From Nioella ostreopsis (lineage in GTDB: Bacteria > Pseudomonadota > Alphaproteobacteria > Rhodobacterales > Rhodobacteraceae): a DNA stretch of 64,000 nt. The notes below the pieces were generated by a model. It was not told the origin of the DNA. It made no database searches and saw only the letters and a program-made list of their open reading frames with translations. The stretch is taken from positions 99,807-163,806 of the forward strand of contig NZ_RCIQ01000008.1 in NCBI RefSeq assembly GCF_004000255.1. Direction: 5' to 3'. Positions 29,429 to 38,821 of the stretch are shown one piece after another; positions within the stretch are counted from its first letter, which is position 1, and each line of letters opens with the position of its first letter. A program made the position numbers and the translations under genes.

Positions 29429-30466
29429 TCAGCCCCCGATCATCCAGCGGGCATAGGCACCGCCAAAGAGTTCGAATTTCGCCAGGAAGGCCACGATCAC
29501 GACCCAACCGAGCGACAGCGGCAGGAACACTTTCCAACCGATCCGCATCAGCTGGTCATAGCGGTAGCGCGGCGTGATCGCCTTCACCATGGCGAAGATG
29601 AAGAAGAAGAAGGCCATCTTGCCGACCATCCACAGCACGCCATCGGGCAGGCCCGGAATGGGGCTGAGCCAACCGCCGAAGAACAGCAGCGTGACAAGCG
29701 CACACATCAGGAAGATGGCGATGTATTCGCCCGCCATGAACAGCAGGAAGGGCGTGGCCGAATATTCCACCTGGTAGCCCGCCACCAGTTCCGATTCCGC
29801 CTCTGGCAGGTCGAAGGGCGGGCGGTTGGTTTCGGCAAGGGCCGAGATGAAGAAAAGGAACACCATCGGGAAATGCGGCAGCCAGTACCAGCTGAAGAAG
29901 CCGTAGGACCCATCCTGCGCGCGCACGATGTCACCGAAGTTCAGCGACCCTGTGGTGATCACCACACCGATGATGATCAGGCCGATGGACACTTCGTAGG
30001 AAATCATCTGCGCGGCAGAGCGGAGCGAGCCGAGGAACGGATACTTGGAGTTCGAGGCCCATCCGCCCATGATCACACCGTACACTTCCAAAGAGGAAAC
30101 AGCGAAGACATAGAGGATGGCGACGTTCAGATCCGCCAGAACCCAACCATCGTTGAAGGGGATCACCGCCCAGGCAATCATCGCCAGAACGAAGCTGGTC
30201 AGAGGCGCCAGGATGAAGACGGGCTTGTCAGCGCCCGCCGGGATCACCACTTCCTTGATGACGTATTTCAGAGCGTCCGCCACGGATTGCAGAAGACCGA
30301 AGACCCCCACCACGTTGGGGCCCTTGCGCATCTGGACCGCCGCCCAGATCTTCCGGTCGCCATAGACCAGGAAGAGCAGCGAGATCATCACGAATGCGAT
30401 CACTGCAAGACACTGCGCGATAATAATCAGCGCGATGCCGGGAGTGGTTGTAAAGAATTCAGCCAT
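29429..30466 (-). CDS. nuoH: NADH-quinone oxidoreductase subunit H
   Basis: Membrane subunit that forms much of the quinone-binding chamber of complex I. The 345-residue protein has about eight helices and the conserved loops [32 protein letters not shown] and [20 protein letters not shown]. It is tightly coupled to nuoI by overlapping stop and start. Confidence 0.97.
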   Translation of the reverse strand: MAEFFTTTPGIALIIIAQCLAVIAFVMISLLFLVYGDRKIWAAVQMRKGPNVVGVFGLLQSVADALKYVIKEVVIPAGADKPVFILAPLTSFVLAMIAWAVIPFNDGWVLADLNVAILYVFAVSSLEVYGVIMGGWASNSKYPFLGSLRSAAQMISYEVSIGLIIIGVVITTGSLNFGDIVRAQDGSYGFFSWYWLPHFPMVFLFFISALAETNRPPFDLPEAESELVAGYQVEYSATPFLLFMAGEYIAIFLMCALVTLLFFGGWLSPIPGLPDGVLWMVGKMAFFFFIFAMVKAITPRYRYDQLMRIGWKVFLPLSLGWVVIVAFLAKFELFGGAYARWMIGG

Positions 30467-30472
30467 CTGTCC

Positions 30473-30889
30473 TCACACCGTCGGTATGCCTTGCTCGGCG
30501 CAGTCGGCGACCACCACTTCGGCGTCTATCGTCTGCACCCCCCGGGGGAGCGCCGGTGACACGGTGTAAACCGCATCTGCGTGCCAAAGGCCAGCCTCTT
30601 CGTCCACATTTGTGCGGACATGTCGCGCAAATCCGTAGCCCCGGATCAGCGTGTACTGAGCTGCTGCACATTCGGCATAGGCCGCCACGTCCTCTCGCCC
30701 CCTTGCACCGCGCATCTCTACGCGGAAATTCACCAGATCATCATCCAGAAGCCGGGTCTCGACCCCAAGATACTCAAACAGCGCCGGATGCCGGTCCTGC
30801 GTGGCCGCCGGGTCGGGTGTACAGCCCGCCAGCGCCAGAACCATGGCACCACCGCCCACGAAGGGCCGGAGCGTTCCGCCGCCCGGCAC
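30473..30889 (-). CDS. Small lipoprotein encoded between nuoG and nuoH
   Basis: A 138-residue protein from a GTG start five bases after the nuoG stop. The N-terminus has an Arg, a hydrophobic stretch and the lipobox LAGC (Cys at about 23). ATG at 30844 would leave too short a signal. The mature part has a helix with AAYAECAAAQYTLIRGYGFARHV and two further Cys. I recognise no family. Its place in the complex I operon suggests co-expression but gives no function. Confidence 0.7.
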   Translation of the reverse strand: MPGGGTLRPFVGGGAMVLALAGCTPDPAATQDRHPALFEYLGVETRLLDDDLVNFRVEMRGARGREDVAAYAECAAAQYTLIRGYGFARHVRTNVDEEAGLWHADAVYTVSPALPRGVQTIDAEVVVADCAEQGIPTV

Positions 30890-30894
30890 CCCGC

Positions 30895-32904
30895 CTATTC
30901 CGCCGCAATCGCGGCCTCAGACCGCGCCTTCGCCATCGCGCTCAGCTCGGCCATCACGGCCGATGCGCGGGCAATCGGGTTGGTCAGATAGAAGTCCTTC
31001 ACCGCAGGCACGAAATCGGCCTCGGCCGGTGCACGCAATTCCAGCGGTGCGATCTCGTTCATCGGCACTTCGTCGATCATCGCCAGATGCGGAACCTCGG
31101 CCACCATCGCGTTGCGCAACTGCACCAGCGAGTCGTAGGGCAGCGCCGCGCCAAGTTCTGCTGACAGTGCGCGCAGGATCGCCCAGTTTTCCTTGGCCTC
31201 ACCGGGCGCAAAGCCCGCGCGAAGCGCCAGTTGCGGACGACCTTCGGTGTTGACGAAGAGGCCCTGTTCCTCGGTATAGGCCGCGCCCGGCAGGATCACA
31301 TCGGCGCGATGCGCGCCCCGGTCGCCATGGCTGCCCTGATAGATCACAAAGGGGCCATCGGCGATGTCCACTTCATCGGCACCGAGGTTGTAGATCACCT
31401 CTGCGCCGTCGATTGCCGCAGGCAGACCGCCCTCGGTCACCGCGCCCACATCCATCGCGCCCACGCGGGAGGCAGCGGTGTGCAGCACCATCAGCTTCGC
31501 ACCGCAGCCTTCGACATAGGCCAGCGCCTGGCTCAGAACCGCTTCGCCATCGGCCTCGCGCAGCGCGCCCTGACCGAGGATCACGATCGTGTCGGGCTTG
31601 GCCTCGACCTTGGCGACCAGATCGGTCAGCGCCTTCCGCGATGCGCCGAAATGGTAGTAATCATAGGTCAGGTCCGCCTTGGGACCGATCAGCCCGATCC
31701 GCGCGCCATTGATCCACGCCTTGCGGATGCGCGCATTCAGAACCGGCGCTTCATCCCGCGGGTTGGTGCCGATCAGCAGGATGGTCTTGGCGCTGTCGAT
31801 ATCCTCGATCATCGCGGTGCCCGCATAGGCGCCGCGGTTGCCGGCGGGCAGTTTCGCCCCATCGGTGCGGCATTCGACAGTCCCGCCCTGCCCTTCGATC
31901 AGCCCTTTCAGCGCAAACGCCGCCTCGACCGGGGCCAGATCGCCCACGAGGCCCGCGACCTTCTTGCCTTTCATGGCACTGGCAGCAGCAGAGAGCGCCT
32001 CGGGCCAGCTGGCTTTGCGCAGCTTGCCGTTTTCACGAATATAGGGCGTGTCCAGACGCTGGCGGCGCAACCCGTCCCAGATGAACCGGGTCTTGTCGGA
32101 AATCCATTCCTCGTTCACGCCGTCATGGTTGCGCGGCAGGATGCGCATGACTTCGCGTCCCTTGGTATCCACGCGGATGTTCGATCCAAGCGCGTCCATC
32201 ACGTCGATGGTCTCGGTCTTGGTCAGTTCCCACGGACGGGCGGTGAAGGCATAGGGCTTCGACGTCAGCGCGCCGACCGGGCACAGGTCGATGATATTGC
32301 CCTGAAGGTTCGAATCGAGCGTCTCATTGAGGTAGCTGGTGATTTCCGAATCCTCGCCGCGCCCGGTCTGGCCCATCTGCCAGATGCCCGCGACCTCGGT
32401 CGTGAAGCGCACGCAGCGGGTGCAGGAAATGCAGCGGGTCATCGCGGTGGACACGAGCGGGCCGAGGTTCAGTTCCTCGCTCGCGCGTTTGGGTTCGCGG
32501 TAGCGGCTGAAATCGACGCCATAGGCCATCGCCTGATCCTGCAGGTCGCATTCGCCACCCTGGTCGCAGATCGGGCAATCCAGCGGATGGTTGATCAGCA
32601 GGAACTCCATCACCCCTTCGCGGGCCTTCTTGACCATGGGCGAGTTGGTTTTCACCACCGGCGGCTGGCCTTCGGGGCCGGGGCGAAGGTCGCGCACCTG
32701 CATGGCGCAGGAGGCAGCGGGTTTCGGCGGGCCGCCGACGACTTCGACCAGACACATGCGGCAATTGCCGGCGATCGACAGGCGTTCGTGATAACAGAAC
32801 CGCGGAACCTCGACTCCGGCCTCTTCACAGGCCTGAATCAATGTCATCGCGGGATCCACCTCGATCTCTTTGTCGTCGATGATGATTTTGCGTAGATCGG
32901 TCAT
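30895..32904 (-). CDS. nuoG: NADH-quinone oxidoreductase subunit G
   Basis: The large iron-sulfur subunit of the peripheral arm. The 669-residue protein starts with a [2Fe-2S] ferredoxin domain ([15 protein letters not shown], about 38-52), then [17 protein letters not shown] and CISCTRC for the [4Fe-4S] clusters. The C-terminal part is a molybdopterin-oxidoreductase-like domain without cofactor residues. Its 242-base upstream gap is among the longer ones in the cluster, so a separate promoter is possible. Confidence 0.97.
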   Translation of the reverse strand: MTDLRKIIIDDKEIEVDPAMTLIQACEEAGVEVPRFCYHERLSIAGNCRMCLVEVVGGPPKPAASCAMQVRDLRPGPEGQPPVVKTNSPMVKKAREGVMEFLLINHPLDCPICDQGGECDLQDQAMAYGVDFSRYREPKRASEELNLGPLVSTAMTRCISCTRCVRFTTEVAGIWQMGQTGRGEDSEITSYLNETLDSNLQGNIIDLCPVGALTSKPYAFTARPWELTKTETIDVMDALGSNIRVDTKGREVMRILPRNHDGVNEEWISDKTRFIWDGLRRQRLDTPYIRENGKLRKASWPEALSAAASAMKGKKVAGLVGDLAPVEAAFALKGLIEGQGGTVECRTDGAKLPAGNRGAYAGTAMIEDIDSAKTILLIGTNPRDEAPVLNARIRKAWINGARIGLIGPKADLTYDYYHFGASRKALTDLVAKVEAKPDTIVILGQGALREADGEAVLSQALAYVEGCGAKLMVLHTAASRVGAMDVGAVTEGGLPAAIDGAEVIYNLGADEVDIADGPFVIYQGSHGDRGAHRADVILPGAAYTEEQGLFVNTEGRPQLALRAGFAPGEAKENWAILRALSAELGAALPYDSLVQLRNAMVAEVPHLAMIDEVPMNEIAPLELRAPAEADFVPAVKDFYLTNPIARASAVMAELSAMAKARSEAAIAAE

Positions 32905-33089
32905 GCTTCACCCTTGCGCGTCGCTTGGCTCCGGTTGGCGGCGTGTCTACCGCAAGCCCCGCCCGGATTCACGCGGAAAATTGCCGTGCCACCCTAGTGC
33001 CGCGATTGGCGCGCTTTTGCAACGTGATGGCAGCATTTTTCAAGCCGATAACCCGGTATACAACGGTATATGACCGCGCCCAAAGCGCG

Positions 33090-33116
33090 CATGCCCGCCA
33101 TTTGTGGGCGGGCATG
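33090..33116. repeat. Ten-base inverted repeat upstream of nuoG
   Basis: Arms CATGCCCGCC (33090-33099) and GGCGGGCATG (33107-33116) form a perfect stem with a seven-base loop, about 30 bases past the stop of the preceding secreted-protein gene. No T-run follows on the minus strand. It may slow polymerase or stabilise a 3' end before nuoG. Confidence 0.6.
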
Positions 33117-33146
33117 GGCTTGGAGCATGAAATTGGAAAGAAAAGG

Positions 33147-33548
33147 TTACCGCAAAAGGCGGCCGATCTGGCTGTTCGCGCTGATTTCTTCTTCGCCGAC
33201 GGTGCAATAGCCTTCGCGTTGATCGGGCGATGCATTGCGTTCGGCCAGTCGCGCATCGGCAATCGCGCGCACACGCTGCTGCTCGTCTTCGTTGAAGACG
33301 AAATCCTCGATTTCCGAGCGGGTGAAGCCAAGTTCGGTCGCCCGCCCGACAAGGCTGTTGATGAATCCGAGCGCACGCAACCGCCGGGCGGAAATCGAGT
33401 CGCAGCGATTATGGATGTGGCGTGCGATGGCAAAGGCCACCAACCCCTCGCTCAGCACCGGGTCATTGCGCAGCACATCCCAATCATCGGCGCGGGCCGG
33501 TTGCGCCACAAGCAGGCACATTACGAACAGGGGGAAAAATCGGTACAT
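33147..33548 (-). CDS. Secreted hypothetical protein, DUF5333-like
   Basis: A 133-residue protein with a clean Sec signal peptide (MYRFFPLFVMCLLVAQPARA, cleavage after about residue 20). The mature part is a small helical domain with two Cys (in RCDSIS and GYCTVG). It resembles proteins labelled DUF5333 in Rhodobacterales; this is from memory. It lies between nuoF and nuoG, on the same strand, with about 240 bases before nuoG. Confidence 0.75.
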   Translation of the reverse strand: MYRFFPLFVMCLLVAQPARADDWDVLRNDPVLSEGLVAFAIARHIHNRCDSISARRLRALGFINSLVGRATELGFTRSEIEDFVFNEDEQQRVRAIADARLAERNASPDQREGYCTVGEEEISANSQIGRLLR

Positions 33549-33671
33549 ATGGCAAAATCCTTGGCTGGCGTAGTCGGACCCTGCGCCAAAATGGGGTCAT
33601 TGCGGTCTGACATTCAATATCAGGCGATTGCTATCCGCGTGAATCGGCCCGTTCCCGCCGGTTCACCCCGG

Positions 33672-33965
33672 TCAGATCCGCACGCCCCAATAGGCGATGA
33701 TCAGGTAGATGATCAGCGCCACGAACGCGATCCCGAGCGTCGTGTAAATCGCCGCTTCCAGTTTTTCCGGCGTGTTCAGCACCATCATGACCATGCCCGC
33801 CAGCATCACCCCGATCACCGTGCCGAGGATGGAACCGCCTATGCCCCATGTATATCCCAGCCAGATGCCAAGCGCCGCGAAGGACACGAATACGGCGACT
33901 ACCCATACCCGGTAGACACCGACCAAAACCGGCCTGCCGCCGTCATATGCACGTTGATCTGTCAC
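33672..33965 (-). CDS. Small membrane protein, three predicted helices
   Basis: A 97-residue protein starting with GTG at 33965, chosen because GGAGGCGGCA sits directly upstream; a longer frame from TTG at 34058 has no such site. Hydrophobic segments lie at about residues 18-36, 40-62 and 72-92, with a GIGGSILGTVIG glycine-rich hinge. I recognise no family. It is one of four small genes inserted between the DUF3291-like gene and nuoG. Confidence 0.65.
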   Translation of the reverse strand: MTDQRAYDGGRPVLVGVYRVWVVAVFVSFAALGIWLGYTWGIGGSILGTVIGVMLAGMVMMVLNTPEKLEAAIYTTLGIAFVALIIYLIIAYWGVRI

Positions 33966-34096
33966 TGCCGCCTCCACAGAGGAACCCACTCGCCCCGTTT
34001 TCGGGTGCTCATTTGGAAACAGTCTACCCTTTCGGATAGGATTCATCAACGCTTTCAAAGGGCCGCAGAACGCTTCCTGGGCAGATGGGACACAGG

Positions 34097-34582
34097 TCAG
34101 TAGCAGAACCCGAGGGGATCCTCGTCAATGATCCGGTTCACCGTGTCCCGGAAACGCGTGGAGTACAGCGCCGGATCATAGTCGTCGCCAAGGTAGAACC
34201 CGCAGTGAAAGGCGATCTGGACTTCCGCGATGGCCACCCACGCGTCGACCTCGGGGACATGGGCGAAGACCTCTTCGAAGGTCTGGCTCATGAGGTTGAC
34301 ATACCAGAAATAGCGCTCGTTCTCGATCGGGGTCGCGTCCTGGTCCAGAAGATCGGGCCGCGACAGCTCGGGGTTGTTCATCGAGATGATCAGGAACTCG
34401 CGATAGGCCGCCCTCGCGCCGCGTTCATTCTCGATCCGCCATTGCTGGTTGAACTGCCAGAACGCCACCAGACCGGCGATCACCGCCAGAAGGATGCGCG
34501 ACAGATCCGCGAAAGACGCAATTCCATTGCGTTCCCGGGTCAGCCAGCCCTTGCGGGACTTGGTGTCAGAATCAGGATCCAA
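34097..34582 (-). CDS. Hypothetical single-helix membrane protein
   Basis: A 161-residue protein with a polar N-terminus, a predicted membrane helix at about residues 28-46 (LSRILLAVIAGLVAFWQF) and a soluble C-terminal domain. The first in-frame start is TTG at 34582 with only a weak GGTGA ribosome site, so the start is uncertain. The domain resembles a family of membrane-anchored proteins with a conserved WRIENERGARAAYREFL helix, but I cannot name it. Confidence 0.6.
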   Translation of the reverse strand: MDPDSDTKSRKGWLTRERNGIASFADLSRILLAVIAGLVAFWQFNQQWRIENERGARAAYREFLIISMNNPELSRPDLLDQDATPIENERYFWYVNLMSQTFEEVFAHVPEVDAWVAIAEVQIAFHCGFYLGDDYDPALYSTRFRDTVNRIIDEDPLGFCY

Positions 34583-34684
34583 ACTGCATTCACCGTGGCT
34601 AGTCGTGCGCCTGCCATACGACTCAAAGCTACCGGTCGAAAAAAGTCAACAAACCCACCGGCACACGCGACAGCCGCGACCAGA

Positions 34685-35098
34685 TCACTCCAGCCGGTCG
34701 TCCACCTCGGGGCATTGCGAATAGATCGAGTAATAAGGCGGCCTGATATTCACCCACTCATTTTCCAACCGCGCCCGCTCGACCGAGGGACAGACGGCAA
34801 TCACCGCTTCGCGCAAGAAGGCACCTGCGTCGTCCTCGGCCAGACTGCCCTCGATGACCTCTGCGGTGAACTCGCCAGTGAACCCATCCCAAAAGAGGAT
34901 GGAAACCGTGCCATCGTCGTTCACAATCTCGTCCTGTCCACCAAAGAACACCTCTGGCCGATACCGAATGACCGCGCGCACGCCACGGTCATCGTCACGT
35001 ACGGTGCGTTCAAAGACAACATCAGGATCCATGCCCTGAGCGTGCGCCACACCGAAGACTGCGAGAAAGACGCTCATCGCCAAGGTAAGAGATTTCAT
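34685..35098 (-). CDS. Secreted hypothetical protein
   Basis: A 137-residue protein with signal peptide MKSLTLAMSVFLAVFGVAHA followed by QGMDPD. ATG at 35098 was chosen because GGAGGGC precedes it. The mature domain is acidic, predicted mostly beta (RAVIRYRPEVFFGGQDEI...) and has two Cys. No family is recognised. It should be periplasmic. Gaps of about 100 bases on both sides suggest it may have its own expression signals. Confidence 0.65.
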   Translation of the reverse strand: MKSLTLAMSVFLAVFGVAHAQGMDPDVVFERTVRDDDRGVRAVIRYRPEVFFGGQDEIVNDDGTVSILFWDGFTGEFTAEVIEGSLAEDDAGAFLREAVIAVCPSVERARLENEWVNIRPPYYSIYSQCPEVDDRLE

Positions 35099-35221
35099 GA
35101 AATGCCCTCCGAATTCCAAATCGGGGCAGTGGCCCGATCTGAATTAAATGCTAGGCGCAATTATCTTCAGTTACAAGTTTTTTGGCCGCCGCCTATCGGA
35201 CGGGATGGCCCCAATTTCCGG

Positions 35222-35656
35222 TCACGCCTTCGAAAAGGTATTCCACCCGAACGCGTCTTCGGACTCCCCGTTCTGGCGCAGATGTTCCAGCTTGGCCAAA
35301 GCCTCCGCCAGATCCGGGCGGTGCCCTTCCGGCACCCACCACATCACCAAATGGGCCTCGTCCATCGGTGTGAACCAGTCCGCCCGGCGGGTCACGAAAT
35401 GCTTGTGCAGCGTGTTCCAGACATAAAAGCGCAAGCTGTCAACGCTGTCCCACACGGTCAGGTTCACCAGGATGCGGGGATCGCCGTCCACCTCTTCGGG
35501 GACGACGCCCCCAAAGGCGGTTTCGTATTTCCAGACAAACCCGTCGGACCGTTCGGCGATGCTGTTCAACATGTCGATCCCGCGGTTGAAATCGGCCATG
35601 CGGGGATCGTCCAGCTCATAGGCCATGCGGCCGATATTGAACTGGGCCAGATGCAT
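35222..35656 (-). CDS. DUF3291-like protein next to nuoF
   Basis: A 144-residue soluble protein beginning MHLAQFNIGRMAYELDDPRM, with LTVWDSVDSLRFYVW and WWVPEGHRP. These match what I recall of DUF3291, a dimeric alpha/beta-barrel family near antibiotic-biosynthesis monooxygenases; its chemistry is not known. The ATG lies two bases after the nuoF stop, so it is very likely co-translated with nuoF. Confidence 0.8.
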   Translation of the reverse strand: MHLAQFNIGRMAYELDDPRMADFNRGIDMLNSIAERSDGFVWKYETAFGGVVPEEVDGDPRILVNLTVWDSVDSLRFYVWNTLHKHFVTRRADWFTPMDEAHLVMWWVPEGHRPDLAEALAKLEHLRQNGESEDAFGWNTFSKA

Positions 35657-35658
35657 CC

Positions 35659-36957
35659 TTATTCGGCAGCGACCGCGCTGACGCGTCCGGCTTTCTGCGC
35701 CTTGATCCGGTCCTCGATCTCATCGCGGAAGTTGCGAATGAGGCCCTGGATCGGCCAGGCCGCCGCGTCGCCAAGGGCGCAGATCGTGTGGCCTTCCACC
35801 TGTTTGGTGACCTGGAACAGCATGTCGATCTCTTCCAGCTCCGCCTCACCACGCACCAGACGATCCATAACCCGCATCATCCAGCCGGTGCCTTCGCGGC
35901 AGGGCGTGCACTGACCGCAGCTTTCGTGCTTGTAGAATTTCGACAGGCGCCAGATCGCCTTCACGATGTCGGTGGACTTGTCCATGACGATCACGGCAGC
36001 GGTGCCGAGGCCCGATTGCAGGTCGTTGCGCAGGTAGTCGAAATCCATGATCGCGTCGCGCATGTTCTCGCCGCGCACGCACGGAACGGAGGAGCCGCCG
36101 GGGATCACCGCCAGCAGGTTGTCCCAGCCACCGCGGATGCCACCGCAATGCTTTTCAATCAGCTCCTCGAAGCTGATCGACATCGCCTCTTCCACCACGC
36201 AAGGATTGTTCACATGACCCGAGATCGCAAAGAGCTTGGTGCCCGCATTGTTGGGGCGGCCAAAGCCCGCGAACCAATCCGCGCCCCGGCGCAGGATGGT
36301 CGGCACCACGGCGATGGATTCCACGTTGTTCACGGTCGAGGGGCATCCATAAAGACCCGCGCCCGCCGGGAAGGGCGGCTTCATCCGGGGCATGCCCTTC
36401 TTGCCTTCAAGGCTTTCAATCAGCGCGGTTTCCTCGCCGCAGATATAGGCCCCTGCCCCATGATGCAGGTAGAGGTCGAAATCCCAACCCGATCCGGCCG
36501 CGTTCTTGCCAAGCATCCCGGCCTCATAGGCCTCGTCGATCGCGGCCTGCAGCGCCTCGCGCTCGCGGATATATTCACCGCGGATATAGATGTAGCTGAC
36601 ATGCGCACCCATGGCGAAACTGGCGATCAGCGCACCTTCGATCAACGTATGGGGATCGTTGCGCATGATCTCCCGGTCCTTGCAGGTGCCGGGCTCGGAT
36701 TCATCCGCGTTGATCACCAGGTAGGACGGGCGGCCATCCGATTCCTTGGGCATGAAGGACCATTTCAGACCGGTCGGGAAACCCGCCCCGCCACGACCGC
36801 GCAGGCCGGAGGCCTTCATGATCTCCACGATCTTGTCACGCCCCAGACCGATCAGGTCCTTGGTGCCGTCCCAATGGCCGCGCGCCTTGGCGCCCGCAAG
36901 GGTGCGGTCATGCATGCCATAGATATTCGTAAAGATCCGGTCTTTGTCCTGAAGCAT
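35659..36957 (-). CDS. nuoF: NADH-quinone oxidoreductase subunit F
   Basis: The FMN- and NADH-binding subunit of complex I. The 432-residue protein starts [14 protein letters not shown] at ATG 36957. The FMN/NADH site is [13 protein letters not shown] (about 62-74), with [13 protein letters not shown] (about 90-102), and [11 protein letters not shown] (about 353) binds the N3 [4Fe-4S] cluster. It follows the small membrane gene by two bases. Confidence 0.97.
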   Translation of the reverse strand: MLQDKDRIFTNIYGMHDRTLAGAKARGHWDGTKDLIGLGRDKIVEIMKASGLRGRGGAGFPTGLKWSFMPKESDGRPSYLVINADESEPGTCKDREIMRNDPHTLIEGALIASFAMGAHVSYIYIRGEYIREREALQAAIDEAYEAGMLGKNAAGSGWDFDLYLHHGAGAYICGEETALIESLEGKKGMPRMKPPFPAGAGLYGCPSTVNNVESIAVVPTILRRGADWFAGFGRPNNAGTKLFAISGHVNNPCVVEEAMSISFEELIEKHCGGIRGGWDNLLAVIPGGSSVPCVRGENMRDAIMDFDYLRNDLQSGLGTAAVIVMDKSTDIVKAIWRLSKFYKHESCGQCTPCREGTGWMMRVMDRLVRGEAELEEIDMLFQVTKQVEGHTICALGDAAAWPIQGLIRNFRDEIEDRIKAQKAGRVSAVAAE

Positions 36958-36959
36958 TC

Positions 36960-37190
36960 TCAGTCCCTTTCTGCGCGGCGGGCTTGCCAGACCTGATACG
37001 TCACGATCAGGGCCCAGACCAGAGCCGCAATTGCCGCAAGGTCGAACAGAAACACATAGCGCACGGGCAGGCCAAGCTGTCCACCCAGAAGCTGCGCCCC
37101 CATCCACAACACCATCGTCGCCGCCATCACGGCAGCAGCGATACGGGCCTTGCGGGCCTGGGGAGGAACTGTCCGGGGGGCGTCGGGCAT
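36960..37190 (-). CDS. Small two-helix membrane protein, DUF5337-like
   Basis: A 76-residue protein starting [20 protein letters not shown], with membrane helices at about residues 17-36 and 44-66 and a basic C-terminus. Size and position just ahead of nuoF match a Rhodobacterales family I recall as DUF5337. ATG at 37190 was chosen because upstream codons are not hydrophobic. It would be the first gene of a possible nuoF transcription unit, since a terminator-like hairpin lies about 100 bases upstream. Confidence 0.75.
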   Translation of the reverse strand: MPDAPRTVPPQARKARIAAAVMAATMVLWMGAQLLGGQLGLPVRYVFLFDLAAIAALVWALIVTYQVWQARRAERD

Positions 37191-37287
37191 TGGGCCTGGC
37201 CTCGGGTCGCTAGCGGTTTGGCCCGGTTTACGGCAGAGCGACGGGGAATGTCCACTGTTCGGCGGCGCAAAACACACGACCGGAACG

Positions 37288-37316
37288 GAAAAACGCGCCG
37301 GACGGGCCGACGCGTT
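37288..37316 (-). terminator. Intrinsic terminator-like hairpin inside the nuo cluster
   Basis: On the minus strand AACGCGTCGG and CCGGCGCGTT pair over ten bases (one G-U) around a five-base loop and run into TTTT. It lies 28 bases past the stop of the 198-residue helix-hairpin-helix-like gene and upstream of the nuoF part, so it could split the nuo cluster into two transcripts or act as an attenuator. Confidence 0.65.
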
Positions 37317-37343
37317 TGGTTTTTCGTACCGAGTGGCCCGCGA

Positions 37344-37940
37344 TCAGACGAATTCGCCCGCCCCCGTGACCAGATCAAAGCGGGCACAGCTGCGCTTGAA
37401 GCCCGGCAGGTGCTCGTCCAGCCAGTCGATTCCGGCGTCATCCAGACCGGCGATCTGATCGAAATGGTAGATCCCGATCTCGTTCAGGCCCGCCTCCAGC
37501 TTGGCGCCGATGCCCTTGATCAGCTTTAGGTCGTCCGCGACGCCGCCGCGCGCCTCGTCCAGCAGCAGCGGGTTCGGGGTGTCTGTCTCGGGTAGTTCTG
37601 CAACGACCTCCGCAACGTCATCCGCAACAGCCTCCGGCGCGGGGGCTGCAACAGCCTCGACCACCTCAGGCTCCGGCGCGGCCTCGGGCTGCACGGGGTC
37701 CACAACACTCAGCACGGGCGCTTCGGCCACCGGGCTGGCGGATGGGGCCGCGTCGCGATTGTCGGGCGTGTCGTCAAAGGCGCGGGCCATGGCGGACCAG
37801 AAAACCTGCGGTGCGGTCAGGCCCAAAGACCAGCTCTGCACTGCAGCATTTCCGTAGAAGGCGGCCGAGTAGTTCGCGGCCGCAATCAGGTTGTTACGGG
37901 CCGCGACAGATCCCAGCCAGATGTCTTCTGCAAGTTTCAT
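37344..37940 (-). CDS. Protein with NuoE-tail-like (helix-hairpin-helix) C-terminal domain
   Basis: A 198-residue protein. About residues 1-55 form a helical segment rich in Ala, Asn and Trp, somewhat phasin-like. Residues 60-130 are a Pro/Ala/Glu/Val linker, and about 135-195 repeat the domain at the end of NuoE (DDLKLIKGIGAKLEAGL, then GIYHFDQIAGL). The KGIGAKLE core is helix-hairpin-helix-like. It is more divergent than the 252-residue copy next to it. A role in complex I assembly or positioning is inference. Confidence 0.8.
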   Translation of the reverse strand: MKLAEDIWLGSVAARNNLIAAANYSAAFYGNAAVQSWSLGLTAPQVFWSAMARAFDDTPDNRDAAPSASPVAEAPVLSVVDPVQPEAAPEPEVVEAVAAPAPEAVADDVAEVVAELPETDTPNPLLLDEARGGVADDLKLIKGIGAKLEAGLNEIGIYHFDQIAGLDDAGIDWLDEHLPGFKRSCARFDLVTGAGEFV

Positions 37941-37982
37941 GTCGGTTGTCCTCTTGGATGATCAAACACATCCTCCCAGAGG

Positions 37983-38741
37983 TCAGTATACATCCCCTTC
38001 GTCAACTTTTCTTGAGAAATCCGTCTCTCCACCTGCGGCCAATAGCCCTGCCTGCGCGACCCAGTCATCGCGGGTCACGCGGCCCCGGAAGCCTTGCAGA
38101 TTGTCATCCATCCAGGCCACTTCGGCAGGTCCCCAGGCGGCGATCTGGTCGAAGTGATAGATACCGAGCGTGTGCAGCAATTGCTCCAGCTTCGGCCCCA
38201 CGCCCTTGATCTTCTTCAGGTCATCCGGCCCGCCCTCGCGCGCGGCCTCCATGGCGACGGGCTGTGCGGCGGTGCCGTCTTCCTCAACCGGTTCCGGCGC
38301 GGATGCGACAGGGGTCGGCGTAGCCTCGGGTTCTGGGGTCGCCTCCGGTTCCGGTTCGGGCTCTGCCTCCGGTTCCGGTTCAGACGCCACTTCGGGTTCG
38401 GGCGCGGCTGCGGGTTCCGGCTCTGGAACGCTTTCCGCGACCGGTTCCGGCGCGGCTTCCGGCTCCGGTGCGGCAGCCGGTGCCGGTGCGGGCGGCGCTG
38501 TCGGGGTTGGCGCGGGCGAAGATGCAGGCGCCGAGGCAGACGCCCCTGCCCCGCTCTCGACACACAAGACCATGCGCAGCACGATGGTCAAAAGCACGGC
38601 CACGACAAGACCGAGGATCAGCGCCATCAAGAGGCCCCACCCGGCGGCGAATTTAAGGATCAGGAACAGCAAGACCCCAAGGACGACCCCGGCAATCAGG
38701 CAGTTCGTATGGCAGCTGGTGCTGTCATTCTGTGCAGACAT
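37983..38741 (-). CDS. Membrane-anchored paralogue of the NuoE tail domain
   Basis: A 252-residue protein starting at ATG 38741 behind GGGGAA. Residues about 15-60 make two membrane helices. About 70-170 is a low-complexity Pro/Glu/Ala linker with PEPE-type repeats, and about 180-240 is the domain [39 protein letters not shown], nearly identical to the end of NuoE. The layout suggests a tether holding this domain near the membrane. It lies 42 bases before the second paralogue. Confidence 0.85.
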   Translation of the reverse strand: MSAQNDSTSCHTNCLIAGVVLGVLLFLILKFAAGWGLLMALILGLVVAVLLTIVLRMVLCVESGAGASASAPASSPAPTPTAPPAPAPAAAPEPEAAPEPVAESVPEPEPAAAPEPEVASEPEPEAEPEPEPEATPEPEATPTPVASAPEPVEEDGTAAQPVAMEAAREGGPDDLKKIKGVGPKLEQLLHTLGIYHFDQIAAWGPAEVAWMDDNLQGFRGRVTRDDWVAQAGLLAAGGETDFSRKVDEGDVY

Positions 38742-38821
38742 AACAATTCCCCTGTTTCCCAAATTGGGGCAAGTAGACACCAGCCGCCCCCAATCTGTGA
38801 AGGATTTTCTTGGAAAAGGGG

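Noticed and set aside
34085..35914. 609-codon plus-strand frame
   Set aside because: It crosses several minus-strand genes with good starts and signal peptides, including part of nuoF, and has no recognisable domain.
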